Positions 1-8,512 of a stretch of 64,000 nt of DNA are shown piece by piece. Under the pieces are notes generated by a model. That model saw only the letters and a list, made by a program, of their open reading frames with translations, was not told where the DNA came from and searched no databases. A program made the translations under genes and the position numbers. The stretch is from Streptomyces sp. NBC_01788. GTDB taxonomy: Bacteria > Actinomycetota > Actinomycetes > Streptomycetales > Streptomycetaceae. Positions within the stretch are counted from its first letter, which is position 1. Every line of letters starts with the position of its first letter. The stretch is taken from positions 7,130,001-7,194,000 of the forward strand of contig NZ_CP109090.1 in NCBI RefSeq assembly GCF_035917575.1. The letters run 5' to 3'.

Positions 1-952
1 CGACGACCGCCTGCGGCAGCAGACTGCGCTGCAGGGCCTCCGCAGTACGGTGCTCGCGAGCGTATCGCCGTGCGTTGTCCAGGCTGATCGCGGCCCGGGA
101 GCCGATCCGCGAGCTCAGCTCCACGTCGTCCTGGTCGAAACGGGTCCGGTCACCGCAGCGCCACAGCACCACTGCTCCCAGCAGCAGCCCGCGAGCCCGC
201 AGCGGCATCAGCAACAGGGACTTCGCGGCGTCGGGCAGTACCTTGCGGCGACCCTCGGTGTCGTCCGCCAGCGCGATCCGCAGCTCGGACAGGTCCGGCA
301 CGGCCAGCGCGGAGCCACGGTAGACGTGCTCCTTCTCCGGCTCCCGGGCTCGGAGCGAGGCCCCGACCGGGAGCAGTTCGGCCGGCCAGGCGCCGCTCCC
401 GGCGGCCACCGCGATCCGCCGCAGCGGAGCCCCGAGCGAGTAATCACCGGGCTCCTCGCCCACCAGGGCCGCCTCCGCCAGATCCACCGCCGCCAGATCG
501 GCGTACTCCGGCACCAGCACCCTGGCGAGCCCCTCGGCGGTACGGACGATGTCCAGCGAACCCAGCAGCAGCTTCTCCGCCCCGTGGAGGAGAGCCAGTC
601 CGCGCTCCGCCCGCTCCCGGTTCGCGGCCGTCGTCACCGGTCCCGCCCAGATCAGGAAGAGAGCCTGGGGACCGCCGTTCAGTGGCAGCACATCCAGCCG
701 GACCTCCACCAACCGGCCGCCGCGGTGGCGCAGCGTCGCCGGGCCGTCGGGAGGAAGCAGTCCCTCGCAGGGTTCGGCGAGCAGGTCGGCGAAGGGCTTG
801 CCGATCAGCTCTCCGACCCTCGCGCCGAGCAGTTCCTCGGCTGCGGGCGTGCACGCCCGCATGGTCCCGTGGTCGTCCAGCACCATTGCCGCTCCGTCGC
901 TCGGCAGTCGCCCGGCGACGTCGGACGCAGGGTTCGCACTCGTCTGTCTCAC
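1..952 (-). CDS. PAS/GAF-domain PP2C (SpoIIE-type) protein phosphatase, 5' part
   Basis: The minus-strand frame from GTG at 952 stays open to the left edge, so the gene is truncated by the window (about 317 residues seen). After a short leader comes a PAS-like segment (MVLDDHGTMRACTPAAEELLG), then a helix and a GAF domain (ADLAAVDLAEAALVG through LLLGAVVLWRCGDRTRF). It ends in ISLDNARRYAREHRTAEALQ, a linker typical of Streptomyces PP2C phosphatases just before the catalytic SpoIIE domain, which lies outside the window. Such proteins usually dephosphorylate anti-sigma antagonists or act in stress signalling; the partner is not visible. The exact start is uncertain, because an ATG lies 21 codons downstream of the GTG. 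Confidence 0.8.
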   Translation of the reverse strand, partial: MRQTSANPASDVAGRLPSDGAAMVLDDHGTMRACTPAAEELLGARVGELIGKPFADLLAEPCEGLLPPDGPATLRHRGGRLVEVRLDVLPLNGGPQALFLIWAGPVTTAANRERAERGLALLHGAEKLLLGSLDIVRTAEGLARVLVPEYADLAAVDLAEAALVGEEPGDYSLGAPLRRIAVAAGSGAWPAELLPVGASLRAREPEKEHVYRGSALAVPDLSELRIALADDTEGRRKVLPDAAKSLLLMPLRARGLLLGAVVLWRCGDRTRFDQDDVELSSRIGSRAAISLDNARRYAREHRTAEALQRSLLPQAVV

Positions 953-1098
953 CCCCGGGGGCGTAGTGGTGGCCTGCCTTCCATTCAACTCGCCTGTACG
1001 GGTCACCGGCATCCCGGGGAACGGGCGCCTCGCGCCCTTCGGGCAGCCCCTTTGATCATTTCTGTGCGTCAAGCGTGCCGCCCTGGCAGGATGATCCG

Positions 1099-1575
1099 AT
1101 GCGGGTCCCCAGACGAGCAGCCAGAGTCGCGGTCCTCGATCCGACCGGGTCGGTCTTCATGTTCCGGTATGACAATGACGAAGTCGGTGTCCACTGGGCT
1201 ATGCCCGGCGGCGGGATGGAACCGGGCGAGACACCGCTGCAGGCCGTCGAGCGCGAGTTGCGCGAAGAGACCGGGTGGACCGACATCGAGTTGGACGGCA
1301 CCCTGCTGTGCCTCTGGGAGCACGACTTCACCCGGGCCGGCGTTCCCGTTCGCCAGCACGAGCACGTCTTTCTCGCGCACGGCCCCCGCCGGGACCCGGT
1401 CGGTGATCTCGCCGCCGCGCATGCCGCGGACAAGATCCTCCGGTGGCGCTGGTGGTCGCCGGAGGAGCTGTCCGGTGACACCGAGCCGCTGTGGCCGCCC
1501 CAACTGCCCGCACTGCTTGCCGACGTCCGCGGGCGCGGGGCGCCGGTCCGACCGGTCGATCTCGGCTACGTCTGA
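1099..1575 (+). CDS. Nudix hydrolase
   Basis: 158 residues with a complete Nudix box (GGMEPGETPLQAVERELREE followed by TGW), which binds metal and cleaves nucleoside-diphosphate-X substrates. The substrate cannot be told from the sequence. I chose ATG 1099 because GGCAGGA lies about 7 bases upstream; an in-frame GTG at 1075 would add eight residues (MPPWQDDP). The gene is single and divergent from the phosphatase at 952. It is unrelated in function to the inositol genes that follow on the other strand. Confidence 0.88.
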   Translation: MRVPRRAARVAVLDPTGSVFMFRYDNDEVGVHWAMPGGGMEPGETPLQAVERELREETGWTDIELDGTLLCLWEHDFTRAGVPVRQHEHVFLAHGPRRDPVGDLAAAHAADKILRWRWWSPEELSGDTEPLWPPQLPALLADVRGRGAPVRPVDLGYV

Positions 1576-1621
1576 TGCCGACGGGACGTGGTCTCCGCCC
1601 GCAACCCGTGGCCGCGGCCCC

Positions 1622-2407
1622 TCACGATCTCACCAGCAGTTCGAAGTCGAAGGTGTAGCGGGACGCGCGGTAGACGTGGTGGGCGTACTCGACCGCTCGG
1701 CCCGTGTCGTCGTAGGCCGTGCGGTGCATGGTGAGCAGGGCGGCGCCCGGGTGTTCGTCGAGGAGGAGGGCCTCCTCGGTGGTTGCCGTGCGGGCGCCGA
1801 TGGTCTGGCGGGCGCTGTGCAGGGTGATGCCCGCCGAGCGCATCACGCGGTACAGGCCCGTCGACTCCAGCCGGGCGGTGGCCGGTTCGAGCAGGGCCGC
1901 CGGCAGGTGGTTGCACAGGTACGCCACCGGCCGGCCGTGCGTGAACCGCAGCCGTTCCAGCACCGTCACCTCGGCGCCCTCCGCGAGGCCGAGCGCCGCG
2001 GCCACCTCGGCGGTCGCGGGCACCCGCTCGTTGCGCAGTACGCGCGTGGTGGGGGCCTGCCCGGCCGTCTCCAGGTCGTCGTAGAGGCTGCTCAGCTCCA
2101 GGGGGCGTTTGACCCGGCTGTGCACCACCTGGGTGCCCACCCCCCGCCGCCGCACCAGCAGGCCCTTGTCGACCAGGGACTGGATGGCCTGACGGACCGT
2201 GGGGCGGGACAGGCCCAGGCGCGTGGACAGGTCGATCTCGTTGCCGAGGAGGTTCCCCGGGATGAGGAGCCCGCGTTCGATCGCGGCCTCCAACTGCTGG
2301 GCGAACTGGTGGTACAGCGGCACCGGACTGCCCCGGTCCAGGGCGAAGTCCAGTGAATCGAGCGCGCAGACGGTCCCGGGACGGGACCGGTCACCGGTCG
2401 TCGCCAC
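1622..2407 (-). CDS. GntR/HutC-family regulator, probable inositol-catabolism repressor
   Basis: 261 residues. An N-terminal winged helix (PLYHQFAQQLEAAIERG through LGLSRPTVRQAIQSLVDKGLLVRRRGVGTQV) is followed by a UTRA ligand domain (LSSLYDDLETAG through ASRYTFDFELLV). The GTG at 2407 has an excellent AAGGGGGTGA ribosome site; an ATG at 2443 in the same frame lacks one. It is the last gene of the minus-strand iol group, about 60 bp after iolD, so it is probably autoregulated with it. HutC-type regulators sense the pathway substrate. Here that is inferred to be an inositol-derived intermediate, and the inverted repeat at 7315-7368 is the candidate operator. Confidence 0.85.
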   Translation of the reverse strand: MATTGDRSRPGTVCALDSLDFALDRGSPVPLYHQFAQQLEAAIERGLLIPGNLLGNEIDLSTRLGLSRPTVRQAIQSLVDKGLLVRRRGVGTQVVHSRVKRPLELSSLYDDLETAGQAPTTRVLRNERVPATAEVAAALGLAEGAEVTVLERLRFTHGRPVAYLCNHLPAALLEPATARLESTGLYRVMRSAGITLHSARQTIGARTATTEEALLLDEHPGAALLTMHRTAYDDTGRAVEYAHHVYRASRYTFDFELLVRS

Positions 2408-2470
2408 GACGTCACCCCCTTCGGGTCGGGTCTGCTGGGACACGGGCGCGTGCGGCCCCGGCCGGGACGG

Positions 2471-4354
2471 TCACAGATGACGGCGGCGGGCGGCCGCCTC
2501 GCGGTCGTAGCGCGCGCGGGCCCGGACGGCGGGCTCGCGCGCGGCCACCTCGGCCACCGGCACGTCCCACCAGGCCTCGGCCGGGGGAGCGGCCGGGGCG
2601 GGACGCTCGACGTCGGTCTCGACGTAGACGCACGTCGGGCGGTCGGAGGCGCGGGCCGCGCCGAGCGCCCCGCGCAGCTCGCCGACCGTCTTGGCGCGCA
2701 GCACCTCCATGCCGAGGCTGGCGGCGTTGGCGGCGAGGTCCACGGGGAGGGGAGCCCCGGTGAAGGAGCCGTCGGCGGCGCGGTAGCGGTAGGCGGTGCC
2801 GTAGCGTTCGGCGCCCACCGACTCCGACAGCCCGCCGATGGAGGCGTACCCGTGGTTCTGCACCAGCACCACGTTCACGGGCAGGCCCTCCTGGACGGCG
2901 GTGACGATCTCCGTCGGCATCATCAGATAGGTGCCGTCGCCGACCAGCGCCCACACCGGAGTGTCGGGCGCGGCCTGCTGCACGCCGATCGCGGCCGGGA
3001 TCTCGTAGCCCATGCAGGAGTAGCCGTACTCCAGGTGGTACTGGCGCGGAGAGCGGGCCCGCCACAGTTTGTGCAGGTCACCCGGGAGGGAGCCGGCCGC
3101 GTTGATCACCACGTCGTCGTCGCCCACGACCGCGTCCAGGGCGCCCAGCACCTGGCTCTGGGTAGGCACGGCACTGTCGTCCTCGGCGCCGAACGCCGCA
3201 TCGACCACCCGCTCCCAGCGCTCCTTGCCGGCGCGGTATCCGGCCTCGTACGCGGCGTCCACCCGGTGTCCGGCCAGTGCCTCCGTGAGCGCCGTGAGAC
3301 CGGTGCGCGCGTCGCAGACGAGGGTGGTGGCCGCCAGCTTGTGGGCGTCGAACGCGGTCACGTTGAGGTTGACGAAACGGACCTCGGGGTTCTGGAAGAG
3401 CGTCCCGGAGGCCGTGGTGAAGTCGGTGTAGCGGGTGCCGACGCCGATGACGAGGTCCGCGGTGCGGGCCAGGTCGTCACTGACGGCCGTGCCGGTGTGG
3501 CCGATGCCGCCGAGGTCGGCCGGGTGGTCGTGGCGCAGCGAGCCCTTGCCCGCCTGGGTGGAGGCGACCGGGATGCCGGTGGCGTCGGCGAACGCCTTCA
3601 GCGCGTCCTCGGCCCCGCTGTGGTGGACGCCGCCGCCCGCGACGACCAGCGGGCGCCGGGCGGAGCGCACGGCCCGTACGGCGTCGGCGAGTTCGGCCGG
3701 GTCCGGGGCGGGACGCCGGACCCGCCACACCCGCTCGGCGAAGAACTCCTCGGGCCAGTCGAAGGCCTCCGCCTGCACGTCCTGCGGCAGGGCGAGGGTG
3801 ACCGCCCCGGTCTCGGCCGGGTCGGTGAGCACCCGCATGGCGTTCAGGGCGGAGGGGATCAGGGCCTCGGGCCGGGTGATCCGGTCGAACCAGCGGGAGA
3901 CCGGGCGCAGGGTGTCGTTGACCGACACGTCCGCCTCGACGGGGTGCTCCAGCTGCTGGAGCAGCGGGTCGGCGGCGTGCGAGGCGAAGTAGTCGCCGGG
4001 GAGCAGGAGCACCGGGAGGCGGTTGACCGTGGCCAGGGCCGCACCCGTGACGAGGTTGGTGGCGCCGGGGCCGATGGACGTCGTGACCGCCTGGGTGGAC
4101 AGCCGGCCGCGCTGCCGGGCGTACCCGACCGCCGCGTGCACCATGGCCTGCTCGTTGCGGCCCTGGTGGTACGGCATGACGTCCTCGCCGGCCTCCATCA
4201 GCGCCTGCCCGAGGCCGGCCACGTTGCCGTGGCCGAAGATGCCCCAGGTGCCGGCGATCAGCCGGTGCCGTACGCCGTCCCGCTCGGTGTACTGGGCGGC
4301 GAGGAACCGCACCAGCGCCTGGGCCGCGGTGAGGCGGATCGTGGAATGGGTCAT
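2471..4354 (-). CDS. iolD: 3D-(3,5/4)-trihydroxycyclohexane-1,2-dione hydrolase
   Basis: 627 residues, the usual IolD length. It is a thiamine diphosphate enzyme of the acetolactate-synthase fold that opens the ring of the diketone formed from scyllo-inosose. The TPP motif runs from VGDGTYLMMPTEIVTAVQEG to VVLVQN (residues near 460-490). The N-terminal pyrimidine-binding half contains RLIAGTWGIFGHGNVAGLG. Its start lies 7 bp after the iolB stop, so the two are in one transcript. Together with iolB, the aldolase gene and iolC it converts inositol breakdown products to a deoxy-keto-gluconate phosphate. Confidence 0.95.
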   Translation of the reverse strand: MTHSTIRLTAAQALVRFLAAQYTERDGVRHRLIAGTWGIFGHGNVAGLGQALMEAGEDVMPYHQGRNEQAMVHAAVGYARQRGRLSTQAVTTSIGPGATNLVTGAALATVNRLPVLLLPGDYFASHAADPLLQQLEHPVEADVSVNDTLRPVSRWFDRITRPEALIPSALNAMRVLTDPAETGAVTLALPQDVQAEAFDWPEEFFAERVWRVRRPAPDPAELADAVRAVRSARRPLVVAGGGVHHSGAEDALKAFADATGIPVASTQAGKGSLRHDHPADLGGIGHTGTAVSDDLARTADLVIGVGTRYTDFTTASGTLFQNPEVRFVNLNVTAFDAHKLAATTLVCDARTGLTALTEALAGHRVDAAYEAGYRAGKERWERVVDAAFGAEDDSAVPTQSQVLGALDAVVGDDDVVINAAGSLPGDLHKLWRARSPRQYHLEYGYSCMGYEIPAAIGVQQAAPDTPVWALVGDGTYLMMPTEIVTAVQEGLPVNVVLVQNHGYASIGGLSESVGAERYGTAYRYRAADGSFTGAPLPVDLAANAASLGMEVLRAKTVGELRGALGAARASDRPTCVYVETDVERPAPAAPPAEAWWDVPVAEVAAREPAVRARARYDREAAARRRHL

Positions 4355-4361
4355 CGTGACC

Positions 4362-5255
4362 TCACGGGGAAGGGGCGGTGTACAGGGGCAGGCGGGGGTC
4401 GACGGGCTGTCCGGGCCAGGTGCCGCGGATCCACGTGTGGTCGGGGTGGTCGCAGATCAGCCAGGCGCGCTCGTCGTCCGGGCCGGCCATGACGTTGAGG
4501 TAGTACATGTGGTGGCCGGGCACGGCCATCGACGGCCCGTGCCAGCCGTCCGGGATCAGGACCACGTCGCCGCCGCGCACCTCGGCGAGCACGTCCGTCT
4601 CCCGGCCGGGACCGGACGGGGAGACCCGCTGGTAGCCGAGGCCGGGGGTGCCGTCGTGGGCGGCGAACTCGAAGTAGTAGACCTCCTCCAGGACCGACTC
4701 CTCGCCCGGCCGGTGCTCGTCGTGCTTGTGCGGCGGGAAGGAGGACCAGTTGCCGCCGGGGGTGATCACCTCCACGGCGATCAGCTTGTCGCACTCGAAG
4801 ACGCCGGCCGCGCCGAAGTTGTTGACCTGGCGGGAGCAGTTGCCGGTGCCGCGCAGCTCCACCGGTACGCCGGAGGCCGGACCGTAGCGGGCGGGCAGGC
4901 GCCGGGTGCAGCGGGCGCCGGTGAGCGCGAACCGTCCGCCGCCGGTGGACGAGACGGTCGCGCGGGCGTCGCGCGGTACGTACGCGAAGTCGCTCACGCC
5001 GCTGAACACACTGTCCCGGCCGGTGAGTTGGAACGTGTCACTGTCGAGGTCGCCGTCGGTCACGACCGCGCAGCCACCGGCGAGCGGCAGCACGATCCAC
5101 TCGCTGTCGCCGGTGTCGAAGGCCTGCGAGCCGCCCGGCGGCAGTTCCAGGACGCGCAGGCTGGAGTGGCCCCAGCCGGCGGACTCCGGGCTCACGTCCA
5201 CCACGTAGGGCCCATCGGCGGCCTTTCCGGCGGGGAGGTGGTGCGGGCTGGTCAC
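4362..5255 (-). CDS. iolB: 5-deoxy-glucuronate isomerase
   Basis: 297 residues, a bicupin of the KduI/IolB family. It isomerises 5-deoxy-D-glucuronate to 2-deoxy-5-keto-D-gluconate, the step after IolD. Family marks include FPPHKHDEHRPGEESVLEEVYYFEF, with metal-binding His and Glu residues, and GWHGPSMAVPGHHMYYLNVMAG near the C-terminus. The GTG start at 5255 has AAGGAGG six bases upstream. It lies between the aldolase gene and iolD in the same operon. Confidence 0.95.
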   Translation of the reverse strand: MTSPHHLPAGKAADGPYVVDVSPESAGWGHSSLRVLELPPGGSQAFDTGDSEWIVLPLAGGCAVVTDGDLDSDTFQLTGRDSVFSGVSDFAYVPRDARATVSSTGGGRFALTGARCTRRLPARYGPASGVPVELRGTGNCSRQVNNFGAAGVFECDKLIAVEVITPGGNWSSFPPHKHDEHRPGEESVLEEVYYFEFAAHDGTPGLGYQRVSPSGPGRETDVLAEVRGGDVVLIPDGWHGPSMAVPGHHMYYLNVMAGPDDERAWLICDHPDHTWIRGTWPGQPVDPRLPLYTAPSP

Positions 5256-5331
5256 GAAATGCCTCCTTGTCGCGGCTGGAGCGCGGCGGGTTACGGACGA
5301 GAAGGGGCGGGACCGCTTCGGAAGGTACCGG

Positions 5332-6210
5332 TCACAGCAGGCTCACCGCCGTGTCGACCGCGTCCTCCACACTGCCCGTGGCCGGGTACAGCAGCGACCG
5401 GCCGACGACCATGCCCTGCACGGTGGGGAGCCTGAGCGCCTTGCGCCAGCGTTCGTAGGCGCCCTCCTGGTCGTCGCCGATCTCGCCGCCGAGCAGCACG
5501 GCCGGGAGCGTGGAGGTCCGCAGGACCTCGGCCATGTCGTCCGGGTCCTCGGTGACGGGCAGTTTCAGCCAGGTGTAGGCGGAGGTGCCGCCCAGGCCGG
5601 ACGCTATGGCGATGGAGCGGGTGACGGCCTCGGCGGACAGGTCGTTGGCGACCCTGCCGCCGGAGCGGCGCGCGATGAACGGCTCGACGAAGACGGGCAG
5701 GCGCAGTTCCGCCATCTCGTCGACGGCCCGCGCGGTGGACTCCATGGTGCTCAGTGAGCCGGGGTCGTCGTAGTCGATGCGCAGCAGCAGCTTGCCCGCG
5801 TCGAAGCGGAACCGGGCGATGTCGCGGGGGCGGTGCCCGGTGAAGCGGTCGTCCATCTCGAAGGAGGCGCCGGACAGGCCGCCGCGGTTCATCGAGCCCA
5901 TGACGACCTTGCCGTCGAGCATCCCGAGCAGCAGCAGGTCCTCCAGGACGTCGGCGGTGGCGAGTACCCCGTCGACGCCGGGCCGCGACAGTGCGACGCA
6001 CAGGCGTTCGAGCAGTTCGGCCCGGTTGGCCATGGCGAGTTGGCGGCCTCCGACGCCGAGCGCTCCGCGCGCGGGGTGGTCGGCAGCCACGATCATCAGC
6101 CGGCCGCTGTCGCCGAGCAGCGGGCGGCGCACCCGGCGCGCGGCGGCCTCCGCGACGGCCTCGGGGTGCCGGGCGCGGACCGCGGTCAGGTCGGGGATGC
6201 TGAGGCTCAA
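5332..6210 (-). CDS. Cgl0159-family (beta/alpha)8 protein, probable DKGP aldolase
   Basis: 292 residues from a TTG start. The protein resembles the (beta/alpha)8 aldolase-like family found next to iolC in actinobacterial inositol clusters, often named deoxyribose-phosphate aldolase. Recognisable parts are RLMIVAADHPARGALGVG near the N-terminus, a central LLLRIDYDD, KLPVTEDPDD and GEIGDDQEGAYERWRKAL. By position it fills the place of IolJ, cleaving 2-deoxy-5-keto-gluconate 6-phosphate to dihydroxyacetone phosphate and malonate semialdehyde; this role is inferred. I prefer TTG 6210 because GGAG lies 7 bases upstream and it starts just past the iolC stop. The ATG at 6264 would overlap iolC by 41 bases. 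Confidence 0.8.
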   Translation of the reverse strand: MSLSIPDLTAVRARHPEAVAEAAARRVRRPLLGDSGRLMIVAADHPARGALGVGGRQLAMANRAELLERLCVALSRPGVDGVLATADVLEDLLLLGMLDGKVVMGSMNRGGLSGASFEMDDRFTGHRPRDIARFRFDAGKLLLRIDYDDPGSLSTMESTARAVDEMAELRLPVFVEPFIARRSGGRVANDLSAEAVTRSIAIASGLGGTSAYTWLKLPVTEDPDDMAEVLRTSTLPAVLLGGEIGDDQEGAYERWRKALRLPTVQGMVVGRSLLYPATGSVEDAVDTAVSLL

Positions 6211-6223
6211 GAGGAGGCTCCGT

Positions 6224-7204
6224 TCAGGCAGTGGCTCGCGCGAGGAGGTCGTCGACCTCCGCACGGGTGGGCATCGCGGAGGAGCAGGCGAGGCGGGAGG
6301 CGACGAGGGCGCCGGCCGCGTTGGCGTACCGCATGGTCGTCGTCAGGTCCCAGCCGGACAGCAGTCCGTGGCAGAGCGAGCCGCCGAACGCGTCGCCCGC
6401 GCCGAGACCGTTGACGACCTCGACGGGTACCGGCGGGACCTCGGCCCGGCTGCCGTCCCGGTGCACCGCGAGGACACCCTTGGGGCCCTGCTTGACGACG
6501 GCCAGTTCCACACCGGCCGCAAGCAGCGCCTCGGCGCACGCCTCCGGCTCGCGTACGCCGGTGGCGATCTCGCACTCGTCGACGTTGCCGACCGCCACGG
6601 TGGCGTGCCGCAGTGCCTCGGCGTAATACCGGCGGGCCTGGACGGGATCCGGCCAGAACATGGGGCGCCAGTCGAGGTCGAAGACGGTGGTGCCCGCCTT
6701 GTCACGCGCGGCCAGGGCGGCGAGCGTGGCGGAGCGGCTCGGCTCCTCGCTCAGACCGGTGCCGGTGACCCAGAAGATCCGGGCCGCGCGGATGGCCGGG
6801 AGGTCCAGTTCGCCGGTGTGGATCTCCAGGTCGGGGGCCTTGGGGCGGCGGTAGAAGTACAGGGGGAAGTCGTCCGGCGGGAAGATCTCGCAGAAGGTCA
6901 CCGGGGTCGGGTACGCGGCGACCGGCGTGACCCAGCGGTCGTCGACGCCGAAGCCCTTCAGCGCCTCGTGCAGATACGCGCCGAACGGGTCGTCGCCGGT
7001 GCGGGTGATCACCGCGGTGGAGCGGCCGAGCCGGGCCGCGGCGACGGCCACGTTGGCCGCGGAACCGCCGAGGTACTTGCCGAAGGTCTCCACGCGCGCC
7101 AGAGGTACGCCGGACTGCAGGGGGTAGAGATCGACTCCGATGCGTCCCATGGTGATCAGGTCGAAGGCCTGGGCGGACTCAGCGGACTCAACGGGCTCTG
7201 CCAT
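6224..7204 (-). CDS. iolC: 5-dehydro-2-deoxygluconokinase
   Basis: 326 residues, a PfkB-family sugar kinase. It has the glycine-rich N-terminal motif GGSAANVAVAAARLG and the C-terminal signature VNGLGAGDAFGGSLCHG, in which the Asp of GAGD is the catalytic base. It phosphorylates 2-deoxy-5-keto-gluconate. The ATG at 7204 has GGAG about 8 bases upstream. It is the first gene of the minus-strand iol operon, read from the divergent promoter region at 7291-7368. Confidence 0.93.
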   Translation of the reverse strand: MAEPVESAESAQAFDLITMGRIGVDLYPLQSGVPLARVETFGKYLGGSAANVAVAAARLGRSTAVITRTGDDPFGAYLHEALKGFGVDDRWVTPVAAYPTPVTFCEIFPPDDFPLYFYRRPKAPDLEIHTGELDLPAIRAARIFWVTGTGLSEEPSRSATLAALAARDKAGTTVFDLDWRPMFWPDPVQARRYYAEALRHATVAVGNVDECEIATGVREPEACAEALLAAGVELAVVKQGPKGVLAVHRDGSRAEVPPVPVEVVNGLGAGDAFGGSLCHGLLSGWDLTTTMRYANAAGALVASRLACSSAMPTRAEVDDLLARATA

Positions 7205-7290
7205 GCGCGACGCTCCTCGAGCTGGGCTGGGGTGCGGATCCGGGGGCCCCTGTGACGGGGGACGCGGAGCCCGGGCCTGCCGCCCTCCCA

Positions 7291-7403
7291 GATGTAGGAC
7301 CCGGAGGGCCGCACTGTCAAGACTTTGTTCTTACATTCGGACTAGGTCGTAGAACAGATGTCTTGACAAAGTATTGACAGCGGGCCCGCCACGGGATTGG
7401 ATC
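7291..7403. promoter_or_regulatory. Divergent iol promoters with inverted-repeat operator
   Basis: A perfect 9-bp inverted repeat, TGTCAAGAC at 7315-7323 and GTCTTGACA at 7360-7368, encloses a second pair, TGTTCT at 7326-7331 and AGAACA at 7351-7356. Each outer arm contains a TTGACA -35 box pointing outwards. To the left, TTGACA is followed after 18 bp by TACATC (7296-7291) for iolC. To the right, TTGACA at 7363-7368 or 7374-7379 serves the binding-protein gene, with a weak -10 near 7397. A repressor bound here would silence both arms; the HutC-type regulator at 1622-2407 is the obvious candidate. Confidence 0.6.
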
Positions 7404-7492
7404 CGGTCCCAACGCCGGACTTCCCCCGGGTTTCCACGAGTTCCCAGAGTTCGACCCGAGCTTTTCCCCAGCCACAGTGAGGTGCAGGAAAG

Positions 7493-8512
7493 ATGGACCG
7501 CTCTTCTCGCCGCTTCCGCGGAGTCGCCCCCCTTGTGGCCGTGACCGCGGTGGCGGCCCTGGCCCTCGCCGGCTGCTCCAGCAGCTCGGGCGGAAAGCAG
7601 GCCGAGGACGGCGGGGACGGCGGCAGCGGCGCGGGCAAGGCCAACACGCCCCGGATGACGGTCGCCCTGGTCACCCACCAGGCGCCCGGTGACACCTTCT
7701 GGGACATCGTCCGCAAGGGCGCGGAGGCGGCCGCCGCCAAGGACAACATCAAGCTCGTCTACTCCGCCGACCCGAGCGCCGGCAGCCAGGCCAACCTCGT
7801 CCAGAACGCGATCGACCAGAAGGTCGACGGCATCGCCGTCACCCTCGCCAAGCCGGACGCGATGCGGGGCGTGCTGGCCAAGGCCGAGCAGGCCGGCATA
7901 CCCGTGGTCGGACTCAACTCCGGCCTGAACGACTGGAAGAAGCTCAACCTGCTGGAGTTCTTCGGCCAGGACGAGTCGGTGGCGGGCGAGGCGTTCGGCA
8001 AGAAGCTGAACGAGGTCGGCGCCAAGAAGGCCGTCTGCGTGATCCACGAGCAGGGCAACGTCGGCCTGACCCAGCGCTGCGACGGCGTGAAGAAGACCTT
8101 CCAGGGCTCCGTCGAGAACCTCTACGTCAACGGCGCGGACATGCCGTCGGTGAAGTCCACCATCACCGCCAAGCTCAAGCAGAGCGGCGCCGTCGACCAC
8201 GTCGTCACCCTCGGCGCCCCGATCGCGATGACGGCGGTGCAGTCGGTGGGCGACGCGGGCAGCAAGGCCAAGGTCGCCACCTTCGACCTCAACAAGGAGC
8301 TGGCCGGCTCCGTCAAGAAGGGCGACATCGAGTTCGCCGTCGACCAGCAGCCCTACCTCCAGGGCTACCTGGCCGTGGACGGTCTGTGGCTGTACAAGAA
8401 CAACGGCAACTACAGCGGCGGCGGTGAGCAGCCGGTGCTCACCGGACCGGCCTTCGTCGACAAGTCCAACGTGGAGCAGATCGCGGGGTTCGCCGCGAAG
8501 GGCACCCGGTGA
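7493..8512 (+). CDS. Sugar ABC transporter substrate-binding lipoprotein
   Basis: 339 residues with a lipoprotein signal (AVAALALAGC, Cys about residue 28) followed by a Ser/Gly-rich linker. The rest is a type I periplasmic binding fold like ribose and inositol binding proteins (MTVALVTHQAPGDTFWDIVRKGAEAAA; later AVDQQPYLQGYLAVDGLWLYKN). It is the first gene of the plus-strand transport operon and ends in a GTGA overlap with the permease. Position in the iol locus makes myo-inositol or an isomer the likely ligand, but that is inferred. Confidence 0.9.
   Translation: MDRSSRRFRGVAPLVAVTAVAALALAGCSSSSGGKQAEDGGDGGSGAGKANTPRMTVALVTHQAPGDTFWDIVRKGAEAAAAKDNIKLVYSADPSAGSQANLVQNAIDQKVDGIAVTLAKPDAMRGVLAKAEQAGIPVVGLNSGLNDWKKLNLLEFFGQDESVAGEAFGKKLNEVGAKKAVCVIHEQGNVGLTQRCDGVKKTFQGSVENLYVNGADMPSVKSTITAKLKQSGAVDHVVTLGAPIAMTAVQSVGDAGSKAKVATFDLNKELAGSVKKGDIEFAVDQQPYLQGYLAVDGLWLYKNNGNYSGGGEQPVLTGPAFVDKSNVEQIAGFAAKGTR

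Noticed and set aside
2450..4492. Long plus-strand open frame across the iolD region
   Set aside because: It is antisense to iolD, which has full family motifs and a ribosome site; the antisense product is low-complexity.
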